Of a stretch of DNA of 12,990 bases, positions 6,500 to 12,990 are shown piece by piece. Position 1 is the stretch's first letter. The number at the start of each line of letters is the position of its first letter. The stretch is from Actinomycetota bacterium (GTDB lineage: Bacteria > Actinomycetota > Acidimicrobiia > Acidimicrobiales > Ilumatobacteraceae), in assembly GCA_018882725.1 (NCBI GenBank), contig VERK01000040.1, positions 1-12,990 on the forward strand. Direction: 5' to 3'. The notes beneath the pieces were generated by a model. The model saw only the letters and a program-made list of their open reading frames with translations. It did no database searches and was not told where the DNA came from. The position numbers and the translations under genes were made by a program.

Positions 6500-7366
6500 G
6501 ATGCGATTCGACTGAGTCACCAGTCGTGTGAGCGAGATCATGATCGCCGTCGCACCCGCGATGTGAATTGCCACCAGGGCGGCCGGAATGTCGTTGAAGT
6601 ACTGCGTGTAGCCGACGGCAGCCTGAATGACACCGATTGCCATCGTTGCCTCGAGCACGCCGCTCATCGACTTCCACTCGTTCCGTGCTCGGCGAACGAC
6701 AACGATGATCGCGAGAAGCGCCAGCAAGAAGAGAATCACGCTGATTCCGTGGATTCGAGCCACATGGGAGATATCGAAACCGAAACGACGCGCGTCTTCA
6801 TCTCCAGCGTGGGGCCCCGAGCCGGTAACGATCGTTCCGGTGTACAGGGCGACACAGCCGAGCAGAAACACGACGAGAACCAGTCGCTGGGTGAGGGAGC
6901 GCCGACCGGTCCGCTCGACGCGCTGATCGTCGGCTGATCGAACCCAGAGCACGGTCGCATTCGTGACGAGCACCATCGACAGCAAGAAGTGTCCTTGGTT
7001 GGCCAACGGATGCAAGTCGGTGAGCACGACGATTCCGCCGAGCACGACCTGGCCGACCACACCGGCCACCAGACCCCAGGCCAGACGGACGAGGTCGGGA
7101 CGACGCGGCAGACGGCGGTGGGCACCGAGAACGGCCAGAATCACCGACACGGCGACCAGACCAGTGAAGAGACGATTGACCTGCTCGATCGCACCGTGTG
7201 TCGACGACACGTCGATGAAGCGTTCTTCGTTGCAACGAGGCCAGTCCTCGCAACCGAGTCCCGATCCGGTGAGACGCACGGCTGCACCGGTGAGGACGAT
7301 CACGCACAGGAAGGCCAGAGCCGTGAACGCAAGCCGCGAATACGAGCGAGGGCTGATCGTCCGCAC
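6482..7366 (-). CDS. ctaA: heme A synthase (COX15/CtaA family)
   Basis: 294 residues with eight hydrophobic segments in two four-helix halves, as in CtaA. The enzyme oxidises the C8 methyl of heme O to a formyl group, giving heme A for aa3-type cytochrome oxidase, in the cytoplasmic membrane. Candidate heme-ligand histidines are visible: His57 in STHGAIEQVNR, His119/His126 in LHPLANQGHF, His205 in VARIHGIS and His268 in VAIHIAGA. Cys39 and Cys45 in GLGCEDWPRC match the extracytoplasmic cysteine pair of the family. The ExxHR motif of Bacillus CtaA reads ExxNR here (Asn64), which I believe is usual for actinobacterial versions. The start is GTG at 7366 with no clear Shine-Dalgarno but a TAGGGT hexamer 6 nt upstream, suggesting leaderless expression. 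It stands apart from other oxidase genes in this window. Confidence 0.92.
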   Translation of the reverse strand: MRTISPRSYSRLAFTALAFLCVIVLTGAAVRLTGSGLGCEDWPRCNEERFIDVSSTHGAIEQVNRLFTGLVAVSVILAVLGAHRRLPRRPDLVRLAWGLVAGVVGQVVLGGIVVLTDLHPLANQGHFLLSMVLVTNATVLWVRSADDQRVERTGRRSLTQRLVLVVFLLGCVALYTGTIVTGSGPHAGDEDARRFGFDISHVARIHGISVILFLLALLAIIVVVRRARNEWKSMSGVLEATMAIGVIQAAVGYTQYFNDIPAALVAIHIAGATAIMISLTRLVTQSNRISIDVA

Positions 7367-7372
7367 GACCCG

Positions 7373-7378
7373 ACCCTA
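7373..7378 (-). promoter_or_regulatory. candidate -10 element for leaderless ctaA
   Basis: On the minus strand TAGGGT fits the actinobacterial TANNNT -10 pattern and ends 6 nt before the ctaA GTG, which places the predicted transcript start at the start codon. No good -35 box is visible at the right distance. Confidence 0.4.
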
Positions 7379-7388
7379 TTACGGAGAG

Positions 7389-7421
7389 TTGACGGTCGAC
7401 CCTTCCGGACCGAAGTACGGT
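7389..7421 (+). promoter_or_regulatory. candidate promoter for the gene at 7423
   Basis: TTGACG (7389-7394) is a good -35 box. TACGGT (7416-7421) fits TANNNT, but the spacing of 21 bp is long; AAGTAC (7413-7418) gives 18 bp. Transcription would begin about 7 nt later, close to the second in-frame GTG at 7429, so a leaderless start there is plausible. There is no Shine-Dalgarno before either GTG. Confidence 0.35.
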
Positions 7422-7422
7422 C

Positions 7423-8520
7423 GTGACCGTGCTCACATCGTTCGACGACTACCCGATTCATCCGTCGAGTTCACCGATCGCCTTCACCGCGTCGAGTGAT
7501 CCGAATCACTACGACCGCTACTTCTTCAACGGTTATCGACGTGACGCGTCTCTGTATTTCGGCGTCGCGCTCGGGCTGTATCCGAACCGTCACGTGGTGG
7601 ACGCGTCGTTCTCGGTGGTGGTATCTGGCTCTCGGCAGATCTCACTTCACGCGTCCGGACGCGCTCCTCTCGATCGAGCCCGCGCGAACCTGGTGGGCCC
7701 CATCGAGGTGCGCATCATCGAACCGATGAAGCGACACCGCGTGATCGTCGATTCTCCCGAACATGCGATCAAGGCCGACCTCGAGTTCGTCGCTCGCAGC
7801 GGGCCGGTTCAGGAGCCGCACTTTCTCGCCCGCGCCGGACAGCGGATCACCACCGATTACACCCGACTCACACAGTTCGGTCACTGGTCGGGCTGGATCG
7901 AGGTCGAGGGTGAACGCCATGACGTCGAAGCCGGTTCGTACGGCTCGCGTGACCGCTCGTGGGGCGTCCGCCCCATCGGTCCGCCGGCCGAACTCGGAGC
8001 GCCCACCAACAAGCCGCAGTTCTACTGGTTGTGGGCACCGGTGAACTTCGAGAACTACGCCACGCATTTCGATGTCAACGAATACTCCGATGGTTCGCGC
8101 TGGCACGAAGTCGGCTTCGTTCTCGACGATGGTGAAGCGCCGGCCGTGGCCGCCGAACGAGTCGATTACTCGTCGTCGCTTCGACCCGGAACCCGCTGGG
8201 CTCAATCGTTCTCGCTCGACCTCGCACTCCCCGACGGAAGTTCACGTCATCTCGAGTTCGAACCCCTGTACGAGTTCCACATGTCGGGTATCGGATACTT
8301 CAATCCCGACTGGGGACATGGCTACTGGAAGGGCGAACTAGCGGTGGGAGCCGAAGCGTGGAACCTGCCGGTCGCCACGCCATGTGAGCCACGACATGTG
8401 CACATTCAGGCGGTGTGCCGCGTTCGCGACGGCTCGAATACCGGTCTTGGAGTTCTCGAGCAATTGATCATCGGCGATCATCGGCCGACTGGCCTCACCG
8501 GACTCTTCGATCCGTTCTGA
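7423..8520 (+). CDS. protein of unknown function, possibly AttH/CrtC-like (lipocalin-type fold)
   Basis: 365 residues from GTG at 7423, or 363 from GTG at 7429. There is no signal peptide or membrane segment. The sequence is rich in aromatic residues and alternating strand patterns: HYDRYFFNGYRRDASLYFGVALG (28-50, continuous) near the N-terminus, EGERHDVEAGSYGSRDRSWGVRP in the middle (the GSRDRSWGVRP motif is at 174-184), and NPDWGHGYWKGEL (294-306) near the end. The G-x-R-D-x-S-W-G motif recalls the HDNHWG-type signature of AttH and carotenoid 1,2-hydratase (CrtC)-like double-lipocalin proteins, and similar motifs occur in uncharacterised families of actinobacteria and sphingomonads. I infer a two-domain beta-barrel that may bind a lipid, terpenoid or steroid-like compound. 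No enzymatic activity can be assigned. It ends 15 bp before the convergent SDR stop. It is divergent from ctaA and not part of a visible operon. Confidence 0.8.
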   Translation: MTVLTSFDDYPIHPSSSPIAFTASSDPNHYDRYFFNGYRRDASLYFGVALGLYPNRHVVDASFSVVVSGSRQISLHASGRAPLDRARANLVGPIEVRIIEPMKRHRVIVDSPEHAIKADLEFVARSGPVQEPHFLARAGQRITTDYTRLTQFGHWSGWIEVEGERHDVEAGSYGSRDRSWGVRPIGPPAELGAPTNKPQFYWLWAPVNFENYATHFDVNEYSDGSRWHEVGFVLDDGEAPAVAAERVDYSSSLRPGTRWAQSFSLDLALPDGSSRHLEFEPLYEFHMSGIGYFNPDWGHGYWKGELAVGAEAWNLPVATPCEPRHVHIQAVCRVRDGSNTGLGVLEQLIIGDHRPTGLTGLFDPF

Positions 8521-8535
8521 TGCGCGGCGTTGCGG

Positions 8536-9327
8536 CTACGTGTGCCTGATGGTCATTCCTCCGTCGACCACGAGAGTCGCTCCGTTGGTGAAGCTGGCCG
8601 CTGGGAGACACAACGAGAAAGTCATCTGGGCCACCTCTTCGGGTTCGCCGTAACGCCGCAGCGGAACCTTCCGTTTCGCGTACACGTCCTTGGCGTCGCC
8701 GGGAATACCCGCCGTCATACCGGTGTTGATCGGGCCTGGACACACACAGTTCACGGTGATCCCGAACCGCCCCAACTCGACCGCCATCGAACGGGTGAGT
8801 CCGGTCACGCCAGCCTTCGAGGCCGAGTAGGCGGCCAATCCTCCGGTAGCGACGATCGATTCGGTGGACGCGATGTTCACGATGCGACCGAATCCGGCCT
8901 CCTTCATGACCGGCACTACCAGCCGAGCCAAGTGCACATAAGCCGACAAGTTGACGTCGATGGTTCGGCGCCACGCGTCGAGGAACGAATCGTCGTCTTG
9001 AAGAAGGCTCGACACCAACGACACACCAGCGTTGTTCACGAGGGAGTCGATCCGTCCCCATTCGTCGCGCACTCGCTTCACCATCGACGCGAGCGCGGCG
9101 CGATCGGTCACGTCGAGAGGGAAGCCCAGAACACGACCGGGACCATGAGCACTCTCGATCTCGCCCACGACCGTCGCCACGCGGTCGGCACCCAGATCGA
9201 CCACGGCGACGCGCGCTCCCTCATCGGCGAAGAGGTGTGCCGTGGCCCGACCCATTCCACTGGCCGAACCGGTCACGATGGCGACCCGATCGGTCATCGT
9301 CCGGTCGAGCGAGGTGAGACGTGTCAT
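8536..9327 (-). CDS. short-chain dehydrogenase/reductase (SDR), NAD-type
   Basis: 263 residues, classical SDR. The Rossmann motif TGSASGMG carries the GxxxGxG glycines at 20, 24 and 26. Asp44 after the second strand (AVVDL) favours NAD(H) over NADP(H). NNAG is at 98-101, and the catalytic residues are Asn126, Ser154 (NIAS), Tyr167 and Lys171 in YSASK, with the normal 13-residue Ser-Tyr spacing. PGPINTGM and LVVDGG complete the pattern. It oxidises an alcohol or reduces a ketone in the cytoplasm; the substrate is unknown. The ATG at 9327 overlaps the upstream stop as ATGA. Met11 (9297) would give a more standard MTDRVAIVTG start but also lacks a clear ribosome site. It is the last gene of the minus-strand operon. 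Confidence 0.93.
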   Translation of the reverse strand: MTRLTSLDRTMTDRVAIVTGSASGMGRATAHLFADEGARVAVVDLGADRVATVVGEIESAHGPGRVLGFPLDVTDRAALASMVKRVRDEWGRIDSLVNNAGVSLVSSLLQDDDSFLDAWRRTIDVNLSAYVHLARLVVPVMKEAGFGRIVNIASTESIVATGGLAAYSASKAGVTGLTRSMAVELGRFGITVNCVCPGPINTGMTAGIPGDAKDVYAKRKVPLRRYGEPEEVAQMTFSLCLPAASFTNGATLVVDGGMTIRHT

Positions 9328-9758
9328 GAACGCCGCCAGGTCTCCCGACCGGCCATTCCGTAGGTGCGAAGGATCGTCGCGCGCACCGGATCGATGAGCA
9401 AGAAGACGTGGTTGTCGGATTCGGGCCCACCTGGCTCGAACGCCTTGAGGTCGTAGCCCATCTTGTCCCAGAGGTCGACTCGCTCGGCCGTGGTATCGGC
9501 GATCCGAGCCTCACCCCAGACGATGCAACTGTCCCACTTGGTGGATTCGCCCACGGAGAAGTGAACCGTGGCCCGAGGGTTCTGGCGGACGTTACGCACC
9601 TTGCGACTGCTCGACAGCACGAACGCTGCGACCTGATCACCGATCCAGTTCACCGCGACCGGGGCCAGGTGTGGTTCGCCGTCGGAACCGGTGGTCGCAA
9701 TGAACGCGAACGGGCCGTACCGACGACTATCGGACTTGATGTCTTCGAGTGATGCCAT
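9324..9758 (-). CDS. pyridoxamine 5'-phosphate oxidase-like split-barrel protein (copy 1)
   Basis: 144 residues, the size of small flavin or deazaflavin split-barrel proteins. The N-terminal half shows the family pattern FIATTGSDGEPHLAPVAVNW (19-38) followed by SSSRKVRNVRQNPRATVHF (49-67), where the Lys/Arg-rich segment typically contacts a cofactor phosphate. The C-terminal part, YDLKAFEPGGP and LRTYGMAGRETWRRS, is shared with the neighbouring paralogue. It probably binds FMN, F420 or heme and acts in redox chemistry, but neither cofactor nor substrate can be settled from sequence. The ATG at 9758 has AAGGAG 9 nt upstream. Its stop overlaps the SDR start (ATGA), coupling the two. It lies 36 bp downstream of copy 2. 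Confidence 0.85.
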   Translation of the reverse strand: MASLEDIKSDSRRYGPFAFIATTGSDGEPHLAPVAVNWIGDQVAAFVLSSSRKVRNVRQNPRATVHFSVGESTKWDSCIVWGEARIADTTAERVDLWDKMGYDLKAFEPGGPESDNHVFLLIDPVRATILRTYGMAGRETWRRS

Positions 9759-9794
9759 GGTGAGTGCTCCTTCGTGTCGAAAAGTTGCTGTTCG

Positions 9795-10235
9795 TCAGTG
9801 GCGCTTCCAACGCTCGATACCGGCCATGCCGTACGCACGCATGAGCAGGGCCCGGTCCACGTCGACCCTCATGAAAACTGTGTCCGGACTGTTGTCGGGT
9901 CCACCCGGAGCAAAGGCGTTCAAGTCGTAGTCGAACACACCACTCCAGAGTCGACGCTTCGTCTCGACGTCGGCGTGCAGCGACGAGCGTCCCCACACCT
10001 CCACGCCGTCACCGTTCTCGGTCACCTGCCAGTGCAGTGCCACCCTGGCTTCATGAGCGACGTTCTTCGACTTCACCGAATCACGTCCCACCATGATCCA
10101 GATCATGTCCCCCTCCCAGCACGGATGAACCGGCACGACGTCGGGTTCACCGTCAGCGCCGACCGTCGCCAAGTGGGCCCACGGACTGAGGCCGGTCGCG
10201 AAGGATTTGATGTCCTGCAGTGTCAGGGTCGTCAT
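9795..10235 (-). CDS. pyridoxamine 5'-phosphate oxidase-like split-barrel protein (copy 2)
   Basis: 146 residues and a clear paralogue of the next gene. Both have a matching ATxGxDGEPxxxPV segment, an S/R-x-K-x-x-NV loop (here RDSVKSKNVAHEARVALHW), then YDLNAFAPGGP and a C-terminus ending RAYGMAGIERWKRH. The N-terminus and the middle differ (an added ENGDGVEVWGRSSLHAD segment), so the copies are old or under different selection. A small FMN-, F420- or heme-binding beta-barrel, probably dimeric, is expected from the family. The ATG at 10235 overlaps the methyltransferase stop (ATGA), so it is translated by coupling. Confidence 0.85.
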   Translation of the reverse strand: MTTLTLQDIKSFATGLSPWAHLATVGADGEPDVVPVHPCWEGDMIWIMVGRDSVKSKNVAHEARVALHWQVTENGDGVEVWGRSSLHADVETKRRLWSGVFDYDLNAFAPGGPDNSPDTVFMRVDVDRALLMRAYGMAGIERWKRH

Positions 10236-11317
10236 GGTCTCACCTCGTAGAAAGCGTTGACGGAATGTTCGATGTCGAGGCGCCGGAAGCGGGTGAAACC
10301 GGCGTCTTCAGCCATGGCCCGCGCCTTCGATTCGGGTAGGCCGAGAGTCCCGAGACCAGCCCCACCGGGAGCCGAAAGTGCTGACGACATGCACGACATC
10401 ACACTGATTCCGTACATCAGCGAGGCCATCGGATTCTTCGCAGCGTTCTCTTCGAATGTGTCGAGGGCCTTGATGTCGACGAGCAGCCACGTGCCGTCGG
10501 GTTTCAGCGACCGGCGAATGGCCCGCATTACCTCGGCCGGGTGAGTCATGTCGTGGACACAGTCGAACGCGGTGACCAGATCGAGCGAACCGTCGTCAGG
10601 AAGTGGCTCCCTTCGCGGATCGACGAAGCGCGCGTTGGCCACACCCGATTCGCGTAGTTTCGTCTCAGCACGGTCGAGCGCGTAGCGCGAAATGTCGTAG
10701 CCGACGACTTCCGAGTGTGGGAAGCGCTGAGCCAAGCGCAGCGCGGCTCTGCCGGCGCCGCAACCAATGTCGGCGACGCGCGCGCCACCATCGAGTTTGG
10801 GGACCACGCCATCGAGTGCGGGCACGACGAGAGGAATCTGGAAGGCGTTCGACCACGGCTCGAACGAGCGCTCGATCCCGACGGCGCCCTCGGGTCCGTG
10901 GCTGTCGTAGTCGTGGCCCATCCCAGTTCGGAAGCTCTCAGGAAGACGTTCGAGTGCCGCCATCGTCTGTGGCAGGCGATGGAACATTCCCATTCCGAAC
11001 GCGGGGTTCTCCTCGTCGGCGAGGACCAAACGGGCTTCTGGTCGCAACCAGAACGTTTCGCGACCATCTTCGTCACGGGCGAATTCGATCACCTTGGCCG
11101 CGGCTTGGTTGTGAGCCCACTCCTGAACCCAACGCGGAGCCAGGTTCAGCCGACTCGACAACTCGTCGATCGTGAGCGGCTGATCGAGCGCCGCCATCGC
11201 TTGGTAGAGGCCCAGGCGATCTCCGAGGTGGATCATGCCGGCCGTCACCGCGCCTTCGAGTTTCGTGAACACGTGGAAGCTGAAGAGCTTCACGGCCATG
11301 GGATCGATTTCGGTCAC
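10232..11317 (-). CDS. SAM-dependent class I methyltransferase with N-terminal winged-helix domain
   Basis: 361 residues. Residues 1-100 look like the helical, winged-helix dimerisation domain of O-methyltransferase-type and Rv2258c-like enzymes (LGLYQAM, then LTIDELSSRLNLAPRWVQEW). The C-terminal Rossmann domain has motif I VADIGCGAG (181-189), the acidic ribose-binding residue Asp208 in GYDIS, FDCVHDMTHP (251-260) as the motif IV region, and LKPDGTWLLVDIK (271-283). It transfers a methyl group from SAM to a small molecule; the substrate is unknown. The start is GTG at 11317, or ATG at 11299 (Met7); neither has a clear Shine-Dalgarno. It lies 12 bp after the phosphatase stop and overlaps the next gene by 4 bp, so it is in the middle of an operon. 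Confidence 0.9.
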   Translation of the reverse strand: MTEIDPMAVKLFSFHVFTKLEGAVTAGMIHLGDRLGLYQAMAALDQPLTIDELSSRLNLAPRWVQEWAHNQAAAKVIEFARDEDGRETFWLRPEARLVLADEENPAFGMGMFHRLPQTMAALERLPESFRTGMGHDYDSHGPEGAVGIERSFEPWSNAFQIPLVVPALDGVVPKLDGGARVADIGCGAGRAALRLAQRFPHSEVVGYDISRYALDRAETKLRESGVANARFVDPRREPLPDDGSLDLVTAFDCVHDMTHPAEVMRAIRRSLKPDGTWLLVDIKALDTFEENAAKNPMASLMYGISVMSCMSSALSAPGGAGLGTLGLPESKARAMAEDAGFTRFRRLDIEHSVNAFYEVRP

Positions 11318-11329
11318 GGTTCAGTCCGT

Positions 11330-12007
11330 TCAGTACGTGCGGTCGGCGTGAGCCAAGTGTTCCACATCGCTCAACTTGGTCAAGCCGAAGGTGTGACCGT
11401 CCCCGATCGCGTACGACGACAGTCGGCTGATCGACGCGTGCCCGAGGACGAAACGCTCCCACTCCCACGGGGTGGCTGGCAGACCCAGCAGATGGCAGAT
11501 CAGGACACTGTTGGTTCCGGCGTGAGCCACCAGCAAGATTCGACGATCGGGATCGTCGATCTCCCAGACCGGCAGGCTCTGTCCACTGGGTCGCATACCG
11601 CGCTCCGCGAAGAAGAAGCCGGCGTTGGTGTGGATGCGGTCGACGAAGTCACGGACGGGCTCGCCACCGACGAGACCCTCCCAGCGCTGCTCGGCCGGTC
11701 GCCGACGCTCTTCGGCGTAGGCCGCGTCGGCTCGTTCGCGCGGTGTGCCGTGCCACAGGGGGTTGCGGATCTCCTCGAGCCAGTCCTGGATCGGTTCGTC
11801 CAGTTGACGATCGTCGAGCAGCGGACGGGCGGTTTGGCGAGCCCGCACCAATGGCGACACCCACACCTCGTCGAAGACTTCGCCCTGCAGAACCCGAGCG
11901 ACTTCGGTCGCTTGTCGGTGACCCCGATCGGTCAGAGGTGGATTGTCGACGTTCAAGTCGTCGCGAACCCATTCGGGTTCGCCGTGGCGAACGAGAACGA
12001 TCTGCAT
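11330..12007 (-). CDS. histidine phosphatase superfamily protein (phosphoglycerate mutase-like)
   Basis: 225 residues. The signature VRHGE (6-10) carries the phospho-accepting His8. SPLVRARQTARPL (51-63) gives the second phosphate-binding arginine, EEIRN (78-82) a likely acid, and LLVAHAGTNSVL (158-169) the second histidine, His162. The set fits a cytoplasmic phosphomonoesterase of the PhoE/SixA/CobC-like branch. Sequence does not reveal whether it acts on a sugar phosphate, a nucleotide or an operon-specific intermediate. The ATG at 12007 has AAGGAG 9 nt upstream, the clearest ribosome site in this operon. It follows the ABC transporter by 29 bp. Confidence 0.92.
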   Translation of the reverse strand: MQIVLVRHGEPEWVRDDLNVDNPPLTDRGHRQATEVARVLQGEVFDEVWVSPLVRARQTARPLLDDRQLDEPIQDWLEEIRNPLWHGTPRERADAAYAEERRRPAEQRWEGLVGGEPVRDFVDRIHTNAGFFFAERGMRPSGQSLPVWEIDDPDRRILLVAHAGTNSVLICHLLGLPATPWEWERFVLGHASISRLSSYAIGDGHTFGLTKLSDVEHLAHADRTY

Positions 12008-12036
12008 CTCAACGATCTCCTTGATTCATTTCACCC

Positions 12037-12990
12037 TCAGCCACGGCCATCGGCCTCGGTGACCGACGTCGACTCGATCCAGTCGGCGTACATCCGAGCG
12101 TACGGACCCGGCGTGGCCACCAGTCGATCGTGATGTCCGTCCTGAACCACACGTCCGTCGGCCAACACGACCACGCGGTCGGCCCGGGCCGCGGTGGATA
12201 GGCGATGAGCGATCGAAATCGTCGTGCGGTTCCGGCTGAGCATGTCGAGCGCGCGTGCGATGCGAACCTCGGTTCCGGGATCGACCGACGACGTCGCCTC
12301 GTCCAACACCAGAATCGGCGGGTCGACGATCGCGGCTCGAATCAACGCGACCAACTGGCGCTCACCCGCCGACAGTGCGGAACCGCGGTTCCCCACGTGG
12401 GTGTCGAGACCGTCGGTCAGGCTGGCGACCCAATCGGTCAGTCCGAGTGAGTCGATGCACTTCGTCACGTCGTCGAGGCCGATACCCGGTCGCGCGAAGC
12501 CGACGTTCGCGATGATCGAATCATCGAACAGGAAGGGTTCCTGAGGGACGACGACCACCGTACGGCGAAGTTCTTCGTTGTCGATCCGGCTCAGCGACAC
12601 TCCCCCGATCCGCACGTCACCCACCGTCGGATCGGAGAAGCGAGCCAGCAATCGGCCCAAGGTCGTTTTTCCGGACCCCGTCTCTCCAACGATCGCGACT
12701 CTGGTTCCGGCCTTGATCGTGATGTCGACGTTGCGCAGTGCCGGGGCCTCTTCGGCCTCGTCCCCGCGCGGGCGATAACGGAAACTCACGTCGTCGACGA
12801 CGATGTCGAGCGGCCCTCGAGGCAGAGGGATCGGATCGGAGGGCGGCAACGGGCCCACTGGGATGGACAAGATGCCCAGGACACGACGCAGGCCGGCGAT
12901 CGCGGTTTGTGTCTGGTCGAGAACTTCGGTGAGTTCGGCGATCGGCTCGAGCAAGCGATACGTCAGGAAGACGAATCCGACCAATGCGCC
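12037..12990 (-). CDS. ABC exporter (fused membrane-ATPase type), C-terminal part, 5' end outside window
   Basis: The frame is open to the window edge; 317 residues are visible. The first ~35 are the end of the transmembrane domain (FVFLTYRLLEPIAEL, then VLDQTQTAIAGLRRV, typical of MsbA/MDR-like half-transporters). The ATPase domain follows, with Walker A GETGSGKTT (102-110), Q-loop Gln150 in VPQEPFLF, signature LSAGERQ (206-212), Walker B ILVLDEATSSVD (226-237) and switch His262 in IAHRLST. The signature has Ala where LSGGQ has Gly, a common variant in this family. It exports a lipid, peptide or drug across the membrane, working as a homo- or heterodimer; a partner might lie upstream of the window. 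It is the first visible gene of the operon. Confidence 0.93.
   Translation of the reverse strand, partial: GALVGFVFLTYRLLEPIAELTEVLDQTQTAIAGLRRVLGILSIPVGPLPPSDPIPLPRGPLDIVVDDVSFRYRPRGDEAEEAPALRNVDITIKAGTRVAIVGETGSGKTTLGRLLARFSDPTVGDVRIGGVSLSRIDNEELRRTVVVVPQEPFLFDDSIIANVGFARPGIGLDDVTKCIDSLGLTDWVASLTDGLDTHVGNRGSALSAGERQLVALIRAAIVDPPILVLDEATSSVDPGTEVRIARALDMLSRNRTTISIAHRLSTAARADRVVVLADGRVVQDGHHDRLVATPGPYARMYADWIESTSVTEADGRG

Noticed and set aside
6482..7366. Asn64 replacing a histidine of the ExxHR motif in CtaA as a defect
   Set aside because: Actinobacterial CtaA proteins, as I recall them, commonly read ExxNR with a nearby histidine (here His57), so it is likely normal.
8521..8535. Search for a terminator between the convergent AttH-like and SDR genes
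   Set aside because: Only 15 bp are available and no hairpin with a T tract is present.
10715..12133. 472-codon plus-strand open frame antisense to the methyltransferase and phosphatase
   Set aside because: High-GC genes often leave the antisense frame open. The protein has no recognisable motifs and both minus-strand genes are well conserved.

Overview
The window looks like a chromosomal segment of a high-GC actinobacterium. The evidence is codon third positions dominated by G/C, frequent GTG starts, ATGA stop/start overlaps and densely packed genes. The branched-chain amino acid (BCAA) transporter, CtaA/COX15 and split-barrel proteins would fit an Acidimicrobiia-like lineage, but that placement is an impression and not a measurement. 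I see no phage, plasmid, insertion sequence, tRNA, rRNA or CRISPR array.

Region 1 (1-4479) is a Liv/HAAT-type ABC importer locus. The 3' part of a substrate-binding protein gene runs rightward and stops abruptly at 381. It is followed by a 39-bp tandemly repeated terminator hairpin. Facing it on the minus strand is a tight operon, livH-livM-livG-livF in transcription order, with junctions of 2 bp, an 11-bp overlap and a 4-bp overlap. The LivH protein is unusual: a signal peptide and a roughly 100-residue beta-rich extracytoplasmic domain precede the permease.

Region 2 (4480-8520) holds a divergent intergenic region with an inverted repeat, then an EamA/DMT-family transporter coupled by ATGA to a nitronate-monooxygenase-like flavoprotein that lacks the usual active-site histidine. 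ctaA (heme A synthase) converges on this pair with an 18-bp overlap. Only 56 bp separate ctaA from a divergent gene of unknown function with an AttH/CrtC-like tryptophan motif. Both of those genes look able to start as leaderless transcripts.

Region 3 (8536-12990, minus strand) appears to be one six-gene transcription unit. In transcription order it contains an ABC exporter (its 5' end lies outside the window), a histidine phosphatase, a SAM methyltransferase with a winged-helix N-terminus, two tandem paralogous PPOX-like split-barrel proteins and an SDR oxidoreductase. Gaps are 29, 12, -4, 36 and -4 bp. The methyltransferase, split-barrel and SDR combination suggests modification of a small, perhaps lipophilic, molecule, but the substrate cannot be read from the sequence.

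Most of the window is ordinary housekeeping and accessory metabolism. The points most worth a second look are the C-terminally truncated binding protein with its repeated terminator, the LivH fusion, the His-less NMO motif, the tandem split-barrel pair and the compact divergent leaderless promoters.
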